Shown here in pieces: positions 11,292 to 23,500 of a stretch of DNA of 64,000 bases (its first letter is position 1; each line of letters starts with the position of its first letter). Source of the stretch: Glebionis coronaria. Taxonomy: Eukaryota; Streptophyta; Magnoliopsida; Asterales; Asteraceae. Below the pieces are notes generated by a model that made no database searches, was not told the DNA's origin, and saw nothing but the letters and a program-made list of their open reading frames with translations. Position numbers and translations under genes: made by a program. The stretch covers positions 199,306,125 to 199,370,124 of the forward strand of contig CM046875.1 in assembly GCA_025667525.1 (NCBI GenBank), written 5' to 3'.

Positions 11292-11750
11292 TGTTGGGAA
11301 TTAATTTGATGAGACAAATCAAGAATAATGAAACAAGAAGGACTTATATGCAATTATCAATATTTACAAGAATATAGAGCCCTTTTATACAACAACGAGG
11401 ACTTATTAGCAAAAGATGGAGGGACTTCTAGTGTAATTAGATTTCTTGTAAAGAGTGTTATGTGTAGTATATAAACACACACCCTGCATAGGTTTATTCA
11501 TTCAATTATTCACAATGTAAACCTAAAGTGTCTTCGTGTTCTAGGAGTGGGATTAAATGTATACACGCCTAGAGGTTACTTGTAATATTTTAGTGCAAGT
11601 AATCGTTTGGAATAAAGTAAACGTTGGAGAGAATTCGTTTGTTGTTTAAACACTTTGTTTATGTGTCTTGTTCGATTCCGCTATGTTTATCATATGAACG
11701 AGATGCATATCCTAGTAAGCTTAATCGATCAGTGAATAATGGTTTCCACA
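11292..11750 (+). repeat. 3' LTR of NA-1
   Basis: It matches the 5' LTR in length and in nearly all positions. It ends in GGTTTCCACA and is followed by TSD TTAAT. Confidence 0.9.
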
Positions 11751-11755
11751 TTAAT

Positions 11756-12331
11756 TTGATTTCACGAGCTTCTACTTGTTATCGGACGTAGTGATGTCTA
11801 CGCTTAAAGTGTCTGGCGCCTTTCATGACTCTAGAATCATCGGCGAATATTATGGTAGCAGAATTGTCGCAATAAGTATCAAAAGGTTCTTTAATTGAAG
11901 GCATCACTCTAAGATCTCCAATAAACTTCCTAATCCAAACAGCTTCCATTGCAGCTTCTGAAGCAGCCATGTACTCAGATTGAGTAGCATGCATTGCAAT
12001 CGTTGTCTGTTTCTTGCTCTTCCAGTCAACTTCTCCTCCATTGATAATAAACACGTAACCCCTCTGAGACTTCGTATCGTCTTTATCACATTTCCAGGAC
12101 GCATCACAAAAACCTGACACATTCAGTTCTGTGCCTGGTTTCCCTCTAAATACCAAAAACATATCTTTCGTACTCCTCAAATACTTTAGAATATGTTTAA
12201 TAGCAGTCCAGTGGAGCTTCCCTAGATTATGTTGGTATCGACTGACCAAGTTTAGAGCAAACGCCACATCAGGCCTTGTGCATCTTACAACATACATAAT
12301 AGATCTATTTGTATTAGTAGCACTCTACTAA
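11756..12331 (-). pseudogene. Copia RT end and RNase H fragment (copia-M)
   Basis: The open part (12297 down to 11779, 172 aa) carries the copia RT/RNase H connection. MYVVRCTRPDVAFALNLVSRYQ is the end of the RT connection, and GFCDASWKCDKDD, GYVFIINGGEVDWKSKKQ, ATQSEYMAASEAAMEAVW and YCDNSATI are RNase H blocks with their Asp and Glu positions. Upstream codons are readable to about 12331. Near the insertion a stop interrupts the segment after HHYVR at about 11779. The catalytic part of RT (YVDD) is absent, so this is a relic. Removing NA-1 and one TSD rejoins the segment in frame with the tail at 8258-8376. Confidence 0.9.
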
Positions 12332-12962
12332 TACGTATTATCGGTTTTCGTTTTTTGTGTGAATATTATTAATATATTGTATACGTAGAACAATAAATTC
12401 ACAAGTACTCCAAAAGTGTGAAAACACAACCTTGATTGGGAGGTCATTACTCAATCATTGTATTCGAACCTCAAACAAGAAAGAAAAGGCAAAAATAGAT
12501 AAATACTTTCGTGAAGCTTGATTTTGAAAAATACAAACTATAAGGTGGGTATAAGGCGGGTATTATAAAATATACCCTAAGGAAAAAGGCTCTTAAGTGC
12601 TTCGCGCCGCCTCGTTTCCCCGCTTGCTTGTGAGTATTTTGAGATTGAGAGCTAATCGAGGGTTTTTCCGCCCAAAGTATTATTAAGTATCATATATACT
12701 TTCTTGGTTTCATTTGATTAAACCCTCTTGAACGTTTTGGTGTTCCACCAACGTTCTAAAGTCATCAAAGGCGTTCACTTCACGTGATTGTTTTCATTCC
12801 TTGAGGCTTCTTTAATCAAGAGATTTGATTAAGGAGGAGATTTGTAGATTTTTGTCTACTTAATACAATCATAAAAATCCAAAAAAGTAAAAACAATCAA
12901 AAACCACAAAAAATTGGAAAAATACAAAACACCAAAAAGAATCTTCTTTTCTCATCCCCTCG
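12332..12962 (+). other. Leader region upstream of Athila-1 gag; no matching 5' LTR
   Basis: About 630 bp between the copia-M relic and the Athila-1 gag start. The final 110 bp (AAAAATCC-, AAAACC-rich) resemble the leader preceding Athila-2 gag. No Asp-tRNA primer site (TGGCGCC...) and no similarity to the Athila-1 3' LTR end (24400-24631) could be found. The part 12332-12700 is of unknown origin. Athila-1 has therefore lost or exchanged its 5' LTR. Confidence 0.5.
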
Positions 12963-13866
12963 TTGTATGTGACATTTATGCAAACCCACAACCAAGCAAG
13001 ACGTGCACGTAAACGAAAAAACCGAAAGGAGTCAACACCTACTCCTAATCTTTCTAGTGAGGAGTCTCCTATTGACGAACCTATCGTAAGAGAGGAACCA
13101 ACCATGGCGAATCGAACTATGATGGAGTTACTTCAAGCACCCACCGAGGGTTATGGAGAGGCTATTGTGATTTCCGCTATCCTTGCGGAGAATTTTGAAG
13201 TAAAAACGGGTTTGTTGTCGATGATCCAAAACAACAAATTCAGTGGTGATGAAAAGGACAACCCGCACAACCATATCTGCCAATTCAATCGTCTTACCGC
13301 CACTTGCAAATTTAAGGATGTTGCTAATCACTCGATTAAGATGATGCTTTTTCCGTACTCCTTAGCGGGGCCCGCTAAAATTTGGTTAGAGAACGAGCCA
13401 CCCAATTCTATATTGACGTGGAAGGATCTAGTTTCGAAGTTTGTGAACCAATTTTTTCCGCCATCTATGACTACGCATTTGAAAAACGAGATTTCAAAAT
13501 TTTCACAAGATTTTAATGAGAGTTTTTCAACGGCTTGGAATATGTTTAAGGAAATGTTACATGAATGTCCTCATCACCGTTTTTTCTGACTTGCATCAAA
13601 TTGACACGTTTTACAATGGACTTAATGATCATGAAAGGGATTATCTAAATGCTGCCGTAGGTGGTAATTTTTTGTGTAAAACGGTTGAGGAAGCATTGTT
13701 GATAATTGAGAATAGATCTAAGGTGTATAGTCCTCGTAACACATCGAGTGTTCGTAAGGCTTCATCTTCGGCTTCACCTTCTTTGTCTAATACCATCGAT
13801 GCTTGCCAAATTGAGGCGAACTTGGAAAACAAAATCTTTGATAAGCTTAAAGGTCTTCTAATTTAA
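12963..13866 (+). pseudogene. Athila-1 gag, N-terminal part (frameshifted)
   Basis: Gag builds the virus-like particle. The first frame (12963-13589, 208 aa) has a basic N-terminus, then the Athila capsid pattern: MMELLQAPTEGYG, DNPHNHICQFNRL, FPYSLAGPAKIWL, and WKDLVSKFVNQFFPPS. It closes at 13587-13589. The protein continues in another frame (13516-13866, 116 aa: LHQIDTFYNGLNDHERDYLNAAVGG), so a small indel lies near 13580. A second break lies between 13867 and 13919, beside the zinc knuckle. Compared with Athila-2 gag (309 aa to its first stop) the domain order is complete. Start choice between ATGs at 12963 and nearby codons is uncertain. Confidence 0.85.
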
Positions 13867-13919
13867 TTCAAAGTCGGAGAACAAAGTGCTCCCGCTACGG
13901 CTAAAGCGGTTGAGGTTTC

Positions 13920-15788
13920 ATGTATGTATTTGGTGGAGGTCATGATTTCTCCGAGTGCATTACCAACGGTGGTAACACTTCGAGTGCCTACGCGGCCACG
14001 GGAACTTACAACCAAAACGGTCAAGTTACCCGCTCAAATCAATTGACTCCACCGGGTTTTGCTCCAAATCAAAATGCTAACAACTATCGAAACAACCAAG
14101 TTGGTTTTAAAAGCAATTATAAGGGAAACTATGGGAATCAAGGGGCTAATAATCAAGTTTCAAACAAAAATCAAAATAATGATTTTCAAAACAACAACAA
14201 GAGTTTGCAAACTTTGAAAGATCTCCCAAATGAATTTGTGGAATACGCTAATGGAAACGATGTTAGGTTTTACAACATTCAAAGAGAAATCATTAGCCTA
14301 AGATCCGAGTTTAAGAACGACTTGAAGAAGGAGTTGAAAAATGAGTTAGAAAATGAGCTTAAAATCCATACAAACAAAATGGAAGGAAATGTAACTAGGT
14401 TACAACAAAACCAACAAAAAATGGAACAAGGGAAACACGAAATAAAACAAGAGATGATTAAGGCCGAGAAGAGGCAATCCATATTTGAGGACAAAATTTC
14501 ATCTATGTTTGAGGCTATTATGTGCAAACCGTCTTCGAGTAGTCTTCCTAGTAACACCATATCGAACCCTAAGGGAGAGATGAAAGTGATTACCAGACGT
14601 AATGGTAAGACACTTAAGGAACCGACTCCTCAACCAATTGCTCCTACGGAGGAGGCAATTGAGGAAGAACCCGAGGTGGTGGTCGAAAAGGAGCATGTCC
14701 CAATCCCACGAAGTACCGCTCATGCCACACCTACGGTTGACCCATTACCACATTTAGAACCCGAGATTACAAAGGCTATGCCTATGCCTCAACCCACACC
14801 ACCTTTGCCCTATCCATCGAGACTTAGAAAGGAGAAACGTCAAGAACGCGACAATTACCAATTTGAACTTTTTATGAAAATGTTTCGTGACGTTCATTTT
14901 AATGTGAGTTTTGCCGATGTTTTGGTCATGATGCCTCGATTTTCCGCTAACTTCAAGAGTATGTTGAACAACAAGGAGAAATTGCAACAATTGTCTAGTT
15001 GTTCATCGGTTTATCTTAATCGCATACCTCAAAAAGTCGGTGATCTCGGTAAATTCTTGATTCCTTGTGCAATCCAAGATATGGAAGAATGCTATGCCTT
15101 GGCCGATCTTGGTGCTAGCATTAACTTGATGCCACTTGCAATCTTCAAGTCGCTCAATCTTCCTAATCTTACTCCTTCACTAATGTCTATCGAGTTGGCC
15201 GACCATTCCACGATTCCCGCATGTGGATTGGCGGAAGACGTTTTTGTGAAAGTGGGAAAGTCTTATTATCCGGTAGACTTTATCATTGTCGATATTCCCA
15301 CGGATCCTCAAGTTCCTCTCATTTTAGGTCGTTCGTTTTTAGATACGCATATGGCTTTAATCGATGTGCATGCTAGAAAGATCACCTTACGTTTCAACGA
15401 CGAGGAACTTTTTTTAAACGCAACTCAAAATTCTCTAATTTCTCATGTTTATTCCGTTGCAACCATAAACCTCGTTGATATGATTGACGTTGTTCGCGAG
15501 GAATTTTCACAAGAAGTTTTAGGTTTTGGTGATGATGAAAATAGTGGCAATCCCACTATGTTAGATCCCATTCTTGATAACTCGACACCAACCTTCACTC
15601 CATTTGAAGGTGGTGGTTTTACGTTGGAAGAATTCGATGTTCCACGTACTTGTGACGAAGACTTCGACAATGATGAGGACTTCTCGATTATCAAGGATTT
15701 TCTTAACGATTTCCCATTTCCTCCACCCGAGGAGGTTATGAGTATCGAGCCCAAATCTTCAATTGAGAACCACCTATCCTCGAGTTGA
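13920..15788 (+). CDS. Athila-1 gag C-terminus and aspartic protease ORF
   Basis: A 622-aa ORF. Its start is a frameshift re-entry rather than a true initiation codon. It opens with the remnant of a CCHC zinc knuckle (GGGHDFSEC) that binds genomic RNA. An Asn/Gln-rich linker follows, then a charged coiled coil (about residues 120-200), a Pro-rich linker, and the retroviral-type aspartic protease with [11 protein letters not shown] (about residues 393-403) and [12 protein letters not shown]. The C-terminus is acidic. The ORF ends at a TGA (15786-15788) where the reading frame shifts by one base near 15768, so RT is now in a separate ORF beginning only 4 bp earlier. The encoded part would process Gag-Pol if expressed. 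Confidence 0.85.
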   Translation: MYVFGGGHDFSECITNGGNTSSAYAATGTYNQNGQVTRSNQLTPPGFAPNQNANNYRNNQVGFKSNYKGNYGNQGANNQVSNKNQNNDFQNNNKSLQTLKDLPNEFVEYANGNDVRFYNIQREIISLRSEFKNDLKKELKNELENELKIHTNKMEGNVTRLQQNQQKMEQGKHEIKQEMIKAEKRQSIFEDKISSMFEAIMCKPSSSSLPSNTISNPKGEMKVITRRNGKTLKEPTPQPIAPTEEAIEEEPEVVVEKEHVPIPRSTAHATPTVDPLPHLEPEITKAMPMPQPTPPLPYPSRLRKEKRQERDNYQFELFMKMFRDVHFNVSFADVLVMMPRFSANFKSMLNNKEKLQQLSSCSSVYLNRIPQKVGDLGKFLIPCAIQDMEECYALADLGASINLMPLAIFKSLNLPNLTPSLMSIELADHSTIPACGLAEDVFVKVGKSYYPVDFIIVDIPTDPQVPLILGRSFLDTHMALIDVHARKITLRFNDEELFLNATQNSLISHVYSVATINLVDMIDVVREEFSQEVLGFGDDENSGNPTMLDPILDNSTPTFTPFEGGGFTLEEFDVPRTCDEDFDNDEDFSIIKDFLNDFPFPPPEEVMSIEPKSSIENHLSSS

Positions 15789-18091
15789 AAGATTTACCTC
15801 CTCACCTTGAATATGTATTTTTGAAGGAGGACGACAAGTTGCCGGTTATTATTAAGAAAGATCTTTCGGATGACGAAAAAACTGCACTTGTCGATGTTCT
15901 AAAGGATCACAAAAGGGCAATTGCATGGAAGTTATCCGACATTAAGGGGATTGATCCCAAATTTTTTACCCACAAAATCTTAATGGAGGAGGATTACAAA
16001 CCCGCAATCCAATGTCAAAGGAGGGTGAACCCCAAAATTCACGACGTCATCAAAAAGGAAGTCCTAAGACTCCTTGACGCGGGAATGATTTACCCTATTT
16101 CCGATAGCCCTTGGGTGAGTCCTATTCATTGTGTCCCTAAGAAGGGAGGAATGATCGTTGTGCCAAACGATGCCAACGAGTTAATTCCCACTAGACTCGT
16201 GACCGGATGGAGAGTGTGCATCGACTATCGTAAGTTGAATGAAGCCACTCAAAAAGACCATTTTCCCTTGCCCTTCATGGACCAAATGTTGGAGCGTCTT
16301 GCGGGAAACGATTTCTATTGCTTTTTAGATGGTTTTTCCGGTTACTTCCAAATCCCCATCGATCCTCGTGATCAAGAAAACACTACGTTTACGTGTCCAT
16401 ATGGAACGCTTTCCTATCGTAGAATGCCATTCGTACTTTGCAATGCACCGGGAACTTTTCAAAGGTGCATGATGGCTATTTTTCATGATATGATCGAGAA
16501 GGCGATGGAAGTCTTCATGGATGACTTTTCCGTGTTTGGTAGTTCGTTCACTTCGTGTTTATCGAATCTTGAGAGAATGTTGAAGCGTTGTGAGGAAACC
16601 AACCTTGTGCTTAATTGGGAAAAATGTCATTTTATGGTTAAAAGTGGAATCGTCTTAGGGCACAAGGTTTCGAAAGCGGGGATTGAGGTAGATCAAGCTA
16701 AGGTAGACGTCATCGCCAAATTACCTCATCCCAAAACCGTTAAGGGAGTTAGGAGTTTCCTAGGCCACACGGGCTTTTATCGTCAATTCATCAAGGATTT
16801 TTCAAAGATCTCTCGACCTATTACACATCTCCTTGAAAAAGATGCACGTTTTGTCTTTGACGAAGATTGTGTACGAGCCTTTGAAATCCTCAATAGGAAA
16901 CTTACCGAAGCTCCCATTCTCGTTGCTCCCAATTGGAACCTCCCCTTTGAGCTCATGTGTGATGCTAGTGACTACGCTATTGGGGCCGTATTGGGGCAAC
17001 GTCATGAAAAACACTTCTTGCCTATTCACTATGCTAGCAAGACGATGATCGAGGCTCAACTAAAATACACAACAACGGAGAAGGAATTCCTTGCCGTGGT
17101 GTATGCATTTGAGAAATTCCGACCTTATCTCGTCTTGACTAAATGCATAGTGTATACGGATCATTCGGCTATCAATTATCTTATGGCTAAACAAGATGCT
17201 AAGCCAAGATTACTTCGTTGGATTCTCCTCCATCAAGAATTTGATCACAAAATCGTTGACAAAAAAGGAGCTGAGAATCTAGCGGCCGATCATCTTTATA
17301 GTTTGGAAGATCCTCACCAAAGTGTTTACGAGCCCAAGGAAATCACCGAAACATTTCCGCTCGAGAAACTTAGTGTAGTGAATTCTAAGCTTGATTCTTC
17401 CACCCCATGGTTTGCGGACATTGCAAATTACCATGCGGGCAACTTCATCATCAAGGGTATGACGACTCAAGAAAAACGAAAATTCTTTCGTGACGTCAAG
17501 TTATATTTTTGGAACAACCCTTACTTGTTTCGAACTTGTGCGGATCAAATTATTCGACGTTGTTTCTTTGGTACCGAAGCTTCTAACATCCTTAGAGCTT
17601 GTCATGAGGGACCCACGGGTGGTCACCATGGTGTTAATCTCACGGCTAAGAAGGTTTTTGATGCCGGTTTCTTTTGGCCTACTATTTACCGAGATGCACA
17701 TGAACTTGTGAAGTCATGTGACTCATGTAAACTACAAGGAAAAGCCTCACAAAAAGATGAGATGCCACCGAATATCATCCAAGTGTGTGAGATCTTTGAT
17801 GTTTGGGGCATTGACTTTATGCGGCCGTTCCCATCATCTCGTGGTAATAAGTACATCCTTGTCGCCGTTGACTACCTATCTAAGTGGGTGGAAGCTAAGG
17901 CTTTGCCCACCAATGATGCTCGTGTGGTAGTCAAGTTTTTGAAAAGCTTGTTTTCTCGGTTTAGAACCCCTCGTGCGATCATAAGCGATCGTGGAACCCA
18001 TTTTTGTAACGACCAATTCGAAAGGGTCCTAAGGAAATATGGGGTTACACATCGTCTTTCTACGGCTTATCACCCACAAACGAGTGGGTAA
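15785..18091 (+). CDS. Athila-1 reverse transcriptase, RNase H and integrase N-part ORF
   Basis: A 768-aa ORF. RT motifs run from [15 protein letters not shown] through [14 protein letters not shown] to the catalytic VFMDDFSVF (about residue 244; FMDD is usual for Athila). RNase H has [15 protein letters not shown] (about 390) and [10 protein letters not shown]. Integrase has an HHCC zinc finger ([11 protein letters not shown] ... SCDSC, about 605-648) and the first two catalytic Asp residues in GIDFM (about 676) and ISDRGTHF (about 733). It stops at TAA 18089-18091, just before the third catalytic residue (Glu), so integrase is truncated as read. Translation resumes in the same frame after the stop. 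Confidence 0.9.
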   Translation: MKDLPPHLEYVFLKEDDKLPVIIKKDLSDDEKTALVDVLKDHKRAIAWKLSDIKGIDPKFFTHKILMEEDYKPAIQCQRRVNPKIHDVIKKEVLRLLDAGMIYPISDSPWVSPIHCVPKKGGMIVVPNDANELIPTRLVTGWRVCIDYRKLNEATQKDHFPLPFMDQMLERLAGNDFYCFLDGFSGYFQIPIDPRDQENTTFTCPYGTLSYRRMPFVLCNAPGTFQRCMMAIFHDMIEKAMEVFMDDFSVFGSSFTSCLSNLERMLKRCEETNLVLNWEKCHFMVKSGIVLGHKVSKAGIEVDQAKVDVIAKLPHPKTVKGVRSFLGHTGFYRQFIKDFSKISRPITHLLEKDARFVFDEDCVRAFEILNRKLTEAPILVAPNWNLPFELMCDASDYAIGAVLGQRHEKHFLPIHYASKTMIEAQLKYTTTEKEFLAVVYAFEKFRPYLVLTKCIVYTDHSAINYLMAKQDAKPRLLRWILLHQEFDHKIVDKKGAENLAADHLYSLEDPHQSVYEPKEITETFPLEKLSVVNSKLDSSTPWFADIANYHAGNFIIKGMTTQEKRKFFRDVKLYFWNNPYLFRTCADQIIRRCFFGTEASNILRACHEGPTGGHHGVNLTAKKVFDAGFFWPTIYRDAHELVKSCDSCKLQGKASQKDEMPPNIIQVCEIFDVWGIDFMRPFPSSRGNKYILVAVDYLSKWVEAKALPTNDARVVVKFLKSLFSRFRTPRAIISDRGTHFCNDQFERVLRKYGVTHRLSTAYHPQTSG

Positions 18092-18718
18092 GTCGAGGTT
18101 TCAAACCGAGCTTTGAAGAGGATCTTGGAGAGATCTATTGGGGAAAACCGACAATCTTGGTCGGATAAGTTGGACGATGCTTTGTAGGCCTTTAGGACCG
18201 CTCATAAGACACCCATCAGGTGCACTCCTTATAAGCTTGTGTATGGGAAGAATTGTCACTTACCAATTAAATTGGAACACAAGGCTTATTCGGCCCTAAA
18301 GCATTGTAATGATGATATGGAGACCGCGGGAAAACACCGGAAAATGCAATTAAATGAATTGGATGAATTAAGGGATATTGCTTATGAAAATTCATTGATT
18401 TATAAAGAAAAGACTAAAAAGTTGCATGATTCAAAAATTAAAAACCGGGTTTTTAACATTGGGGATCAAGTTTTGCTTTTTAACTCTCATTTGAAAATCT
18501 TTTCCGGTAAGTTGAAATCCCATTGGTCTCCATTCACCGTGACTCAAGTTTTTCCATATGGGACCATCGAGCTAGCTCAAAATGATGGCCCCAATTTCAA
18601 GGTGAATGGACATAGGTTGAAGCACTACTTTGGCGGGGAAGTTCTATCCTTGAACTACCTCGACCAAATCACCTTCCCAATGATAATTAGTATTGAGGGG
18701 ATCGAGTCGAGCTCATGA
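18092..18718 (+). pseudogene. Athila-1 integrase C-terminal part
   Basis: Same frame as the preceding ORF. A second in-frame stop (TAG, 18185-18187) breaks it, and the open piece is 18239-18718 (159 aa). It contains the Athila integrase C-terminus: [53 protein letters not shown] [19 protein letters not shown] and PYGTIELAQ, which bind DNA and the element's cDNA ends. The two stops would leave it untranslated except by read-through. Confidence 0.85.
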
Positions 18719-20518
18719 CTCGGCAATAAAAAACGAGGTGCCTCGTGGGGGAGTCCCATGCTTATCGTATCATATTATCGCTTTCTAATGTAGTAACGTG
18801 AGGGGATTTGTGCCCTTCCAACCTTTGTTCCGTGGTTGTTTGTGAATTGTGGATTTTAGATAATCATTATCTTCACTATTAGAGCCTCTCGTGTTCGTTT
18901 TATGGGAGCACTCGATCGTTTGTTTTGAAGACTTTCTCAATATCCATGATATATCCTTTGATGTTCTAACCTTAGGTTTATAGCACACTTCATAAACGAC
19001 TTTAAATTTAACGGTTACACCCTTTCCATGCTAGATTAAGCATTCGACTACGTCTCTAGTATGGGGGTGTTTGCACCCCTAGACTCGAAACATTGAGGAC
19101 AATGTTTAACTTTAGTAGGGGGGGGTGAATAGATACTTTCCTTGCCAAACCTTCACGCTTTCCAAAGTTTATCTTTTTGTTTATTGTTTTGTTGCAAAAT
19201 AAGGCTAAAAATGGCCAAATTTTAAAATTTTTCTCATGTTTTATAAGTGTTTGAAGACACGAATGTAGGTTTTCTGATGGCGAGAATAAGAGTAGTTTTT
19301 GACTCGACCGTGCGTGTTGAGCACTTAGCTTCGATTCCTTAACTTTACATTAGGCTAAGTCTCTTAAATGAGGACGAGAAATGATAGAGTTAATTATAAG
19401 TTACTATGCTAAACGTAGAGTATTCGTATTCTTTCAAAAACTCATGTGTTCTCGTTATTTGCTTATTCTCCCTTCGCTTGTAAATATTTTTTGCTTAATA
19501 AATATTGACTTAGCGGTTTAGTCTTGATTGTTGGTTTCTAGTCTTTTCTAGTAGCTTCCATGTAATTAAATTGGGAAGACATTAAGGTATCGCCAGCGTC
19601 ACGGTTTTGACGTATTGGCAACCCGAATAATCGAAAGCTTCACCCAATAATAAGATTTCAAGTGCTCACCTAAATCAAGCAAACAATTTGAAGCTCACAA
19701 GGCCGAAAAATCTATGCAAAATTGAAAGTGAATCAAGCCTTAATCTTTGAAGCTTTAAAGATCCAAAATTCGCCTTAGCGTGAGGATATACGTCTTTAGC
19801 CATAATAAAACCACCGATGAGGCGGATAATAAAAGGCAAGGCAAGACCGAAGTCATAATAAAAGCTTCATGGCGAAGTTGAATAAAAGATGGAGGTAAAC
19901 CTATGATAATAAGGCCCTTCCGTTAGGGGGCGTATAAAAGTCTTGGTAATAAGTCTCATGTTCAAAACTGTTATAAAACCGTGTTTATCGATCCTTATTG
20001 TTGACTTAATTTTTTGACATCGTTGTCTATTAGGAGGGGTTATTAATTCGATGGTCTTGGTTACACCGTTAGGACTCTATTTTTAGACCTAAATCTCTAT
20101 TATCGCATAAGTCAAACAATGTATCCTCGTGAAACATTCAAGACAAAATAAAATATAGGAGATACAACTTAGGAAAATGGGAGGATAAGTACGTGATTAG
20201 GGCATATGAGTAGTGTTAGCATTACCAACTTATAATGACAATGATCTCGTTGCACGCTTGGCATGGAATTGGGGTGAAAATCAAGGACGATTAAATTATT
20301 TCTAACGAAGCATTCACGTGTTCTTATTCTATGAACCTAAACATCCCATTTTGCGATGAAAATCATACATTATGTCTAAAACGCAAGTAGTAGTAGCAAT
20401 AGTAGTAGTGTAGCTAGTTTATCGTTCAATAAAAGTGAATAAAAATGAATTTTGGAAGTTCTACGATACTTTATTCTAGCAGTGCGTGAGGGCACGACAA
20501 TGGTTTAGTATGGGGGAG
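18719..20518 (+). other. Non-coding region between Athila-1 integrase and 3' LTR
   Basis: About 1.8 kb without a long ORF, at the place where some Athila members carry an env-like gene. A conserved-looking block lies at 19087-19121: a short stem-loop (AAACATTG ... CAATGTTT) followed by a purine tract (TAGTAGGGGGGGG). The same combination is seen in Athila-2 at 32157-32200 on its own strand. Another tract, AGTATGGGGG, occurs at 19056 and again at 20508 as the final polypurine tract. The rest is low-complexity AT-rich sequence. Confidence 0.6.
20508..20518 (+). other. Polypurine tract of Athila-1
   Basis: AGTATGGGGGAG-type tract abutting TGATGAGACTGC, the LTR start. It serves as the plus-strand primer for reverse transcription. 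Confidence 0.75.
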
Positions 20519-23500
20519 TGATGAGACTGCTTTTCTACATAATCTCATCATCCAAAAAGGGCTTTAAATGCATTAAATATCATGAAAGTGGCCAAATATA
20601 TGCTTGTGTTTGTTACTTGTGTATTTTAGGTACGGGTATTGAGAAAATGACAAAAGATCACAAGAATCATACAAAAACGAACACGGGAAATGAAGCCGTA
20701 CAATGAACCAAGCCCTAATGAAGATTTTCCAAGAACAACCTTTGAAGATTTGAAGATTATGCAAGAAGGGCCCTCCACTTTGAAGAATTGGCAAATTTAG
20801 TCCCTCAACAAAACTAAATTGTAAATATTAGTCCTCCTCAAAGTCAAACATACCATGAAGGCCTTCAAGTTACAAGACATTACAAGTTTGGTCCTTTAAA
20901 AATGTAAAATTACCAAAAGGACCCTTAACTTTGAAGAAATGGCAAAAATGGTCCCTCAAGAATTATGATTTGTCAATTTTAGTCCTGCAAGAAGTCAACC
21001 ATACAAGTCAAGACCATTATCATTGAAGAAAATGCCAAATCATCCCTTAAAGAATCATGAATTGGCAAGAAATACCCCTGGAATCACTTTACAAAACTTT
21101 TTGGGGCAAAAGTATGAAGTTGGAAACTTCATTAACAAAGGAAAACGGATTTTGGCTTATTTATTTTCAAGTGAAAGGAAATAAAGAAATGAGGGGCTAA
21201 ATTGGGCAGACAACCATAGTAACCTAGACCAATCACCACTTGCCACCTCACCCCACTCACATTTTCCACCAATCAGAACCCACCCCTATTCCACCTCATT
21301 TCCCACTCACAACTAATTAAACTAATCTGATTAGTTTAATAATATGGCGCTAAACACAAGTTTTAAACACAAAACCGGATCAAAACATGAACTATTCATC
21401 TCAAGAACACATTTGGGTTTTCTTAATCTGATTGTAACTAAACCACCATATGCTCCATATTAGTGATTAATGGTGCCTTAATCACATCCCAACCTTAAAA
21501 ACATGTGCCACATCACTCAAGAGACCCACACAAGATTCCCCTGCTGCAAGAATGAAGAAGCTGCCAAAACACCACCAGTCATCCAACGTCCAATATCCAA
21601 GCTTAGTTTTTAAGCTTCTTTGAAGCCCTTGGATACATTTTCACCTTTGACAACTCACACAACCTGCCAAAACAAGGTCACATGATCAAGCATTTTCAAA
21701 ATCCTCAAGGGCATTTTTGGACTTCTACAACTAGGGTTTTACGTTTTTCTTAGCATCAGTAGTTCACTTGTAACCCTATTTAAAGGCCTTAGGATTCTAC
21801 ATTTGTTTTTGCTCTTGAATTTTTCCTAGTTCACAATTCTGTAAATCTCTTCATTTTAATGAAGTGTGTTTGAAATTTGTGAAGAAAAGTCAAGTGCCAT
21901 TCTTGTTATCTGTTTGTTAATGTTACACGTTTACTAAACCTGAATCTCAAAACTTTTTCATAAGCTTTGTGCAAGAAATTGCTCAAAGTCTTAAATCTTG
22001 ATATTTTGCTAAGATCTTGGTACACCTTGAAAATTTTGGGCTATAAGTTGATCATAGCACCCTGATATTGTAATATCAAGGTGTTGTGAGGCTTATAATT
22101 TAGGGATAATCAAGTGTGGCGTACAAGAGTTGCATTAATCAAGGCTTTATCACTTTACTGTTTTTATACTTTTGCTTCAAACTTGAATCTTAGCAGGAGT
22201 GTGTGTGGAAGCTTGTGCTTGTTCTTGCTAGCACATAAGCTTAAAATTCGTGGGTGTGGATGTACATCCATGAGGTTTGAACCATTCTACCTTAAATATG
22301 CTTAAAATCTTGATTTTTGGTGATTTTGTGTGTTGCTTGTGTTCTTGTGCAATTTGTGGCTTAATCTTGCTTAATACTGCATATTACATCTGTTTATGTG
22401 TTTGATTGGGCTTGGGTAGTCTTGGAATACACTTATACTTGTTTGAATTGGATTTGAAAAAGATAAGGGGTGTTTGGGATTATCTGTTTAAGATCATAGA
22501 TTGGTATTGTGTTTGTGGAAAGTGTTGTTTATGCTTTGTATCTACTATTCACTTCGTTGAGTGCTAGTTTCTGCAAGTTATTGGCTTTTAAACCTTGAAT
22601 CCAAGATTGTGCTATAACTTACTTGATTTTACTGATTTTGACCTAAAATTTTGGAAATACCTACATGTTTAGGGATAAAAGGTGTTTAATCAAAGTTTAT
22701 ATAACCTGATTTAAAGATTTGAGTGTTTGAAATTGGCTTGTAGGTCAAGTATATCAGCAAAGTGAAAAATCTGCATGTTCTTAGTTCATCAGTAACTTTT
22801 GGTGCTTGAATCTTGATTTAAGCCTTGAATCAATGCATGTAACTTGTCAATTTATGTTCATCTGAATTAAATATAGCTTGTGTATGCTTTTGGTGCAATC
22901 TAGTTGGCTGAATTTTACTTAAACAGCTTATTAAGTTCATAACTGCTTATGTTCATGTCTGTGAGATGTCTGGTGATTGATTGAATTAACTGTGCTAATT
23001 GGCTAATTGTGATTGTGATTTCTTTGTTGTTTCTGACTCCTTGTGATTCACTGATCACAAGGGTGCCTTGTTTGTTACTTGATTCCAACAAAAAGTCACT
23101 AAAGACAAATAGTCAAGAAAGTCAAGCAGTGGGAAAAGTTCCCACTGCTCAACACCCAAAACTAGCCTCTGTTAGTGTAATTTGTCATTCAGCTTATTAA
23201 TAAGCCATATTGGCTTATCCAGACTTGCAACAACTTATTTTTTGTGATCAATCTTCTTCATTTGACCCATTTATTTGATCTGGAGCTTATCAGACCTTGG
23301 CTTTGACTTTTTTCTAGAAAACTCACAAGTTTGACTTTCAATTAAGTGCTTATATGATTATTCCAGCTTATTGAGTGTGCTTATTGAAAAACTTTTTGTT
23401 GATTAAGCTTAGTTAAGTCATTTAAAAGCTTTTGAAACTTGAATCAGCTCTTGGGGTGGCCTGGAACTCGAAAACGACTATTTTGTCGTTTTGTGAAGAT

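Larger units (their letters stand above)
8382..11750 (+). mobile_element. NA-1: complete non-autonomous LTR retrotransposon
   Basis: It has two 459-bp LTRs (8382-8840 and 11292-11750), a Met-tRNA primer site (8843-8854), a polypurine tract before the 3' LTR, and a perfect TSD. The 2,451-bp interior has no gag, protease, RT, RNase H or integrase motif on either strand. The longest ORFs are under 100 codons. It must be mobilised in trans, most plausibly by a copia-type element given the Met primer site and the GGGGAAGATTGTTGG junction style, but that is inference. It is related to the larger NA-2 at 56680-60665: both share stretches such as 'AACTTGCT', 'GTTACATT' and repeated GGGGAAG tracts. 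At more than 3 kb it is larger than TRIM elements and nearer the LARD class. Confidence 0.85.
7170..12331 (-). mobile_element. Copia-M: decayed Ty1/copia fragment, split by an insertion
   Basis: On the minus strand the order is RT end/RNase H (11756-12331), RNase H tail (8258-8376), 3' UTR, polypurine tract and part of the 3' LTR (to 7170). The coding region is split by a complete non-autonomous LTR element (8382-11750) flanked by TTAAT. Removing that element and one TSD rejoins the two coding parts in frame. Gag, protease, integrase and most of RT are missing; the sequence changes character near 12331. The LTR is cut at 7170 by Tekay-B1. Confidence 0.8.

Noticed and set aside
12963..13589. 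Host gene with a retrotransposon gag domain (domesticated)
   Set aside because: Frameshifts and the directly following protease, RT and integrase show an ordinary decayed Athila.
20380..20420. GTAGTAGTAG-type trinucleotide run as a coding or regulatory repeat
   Set aside because: A short, imperfect run in the Athila-1 non-coding region without further support.
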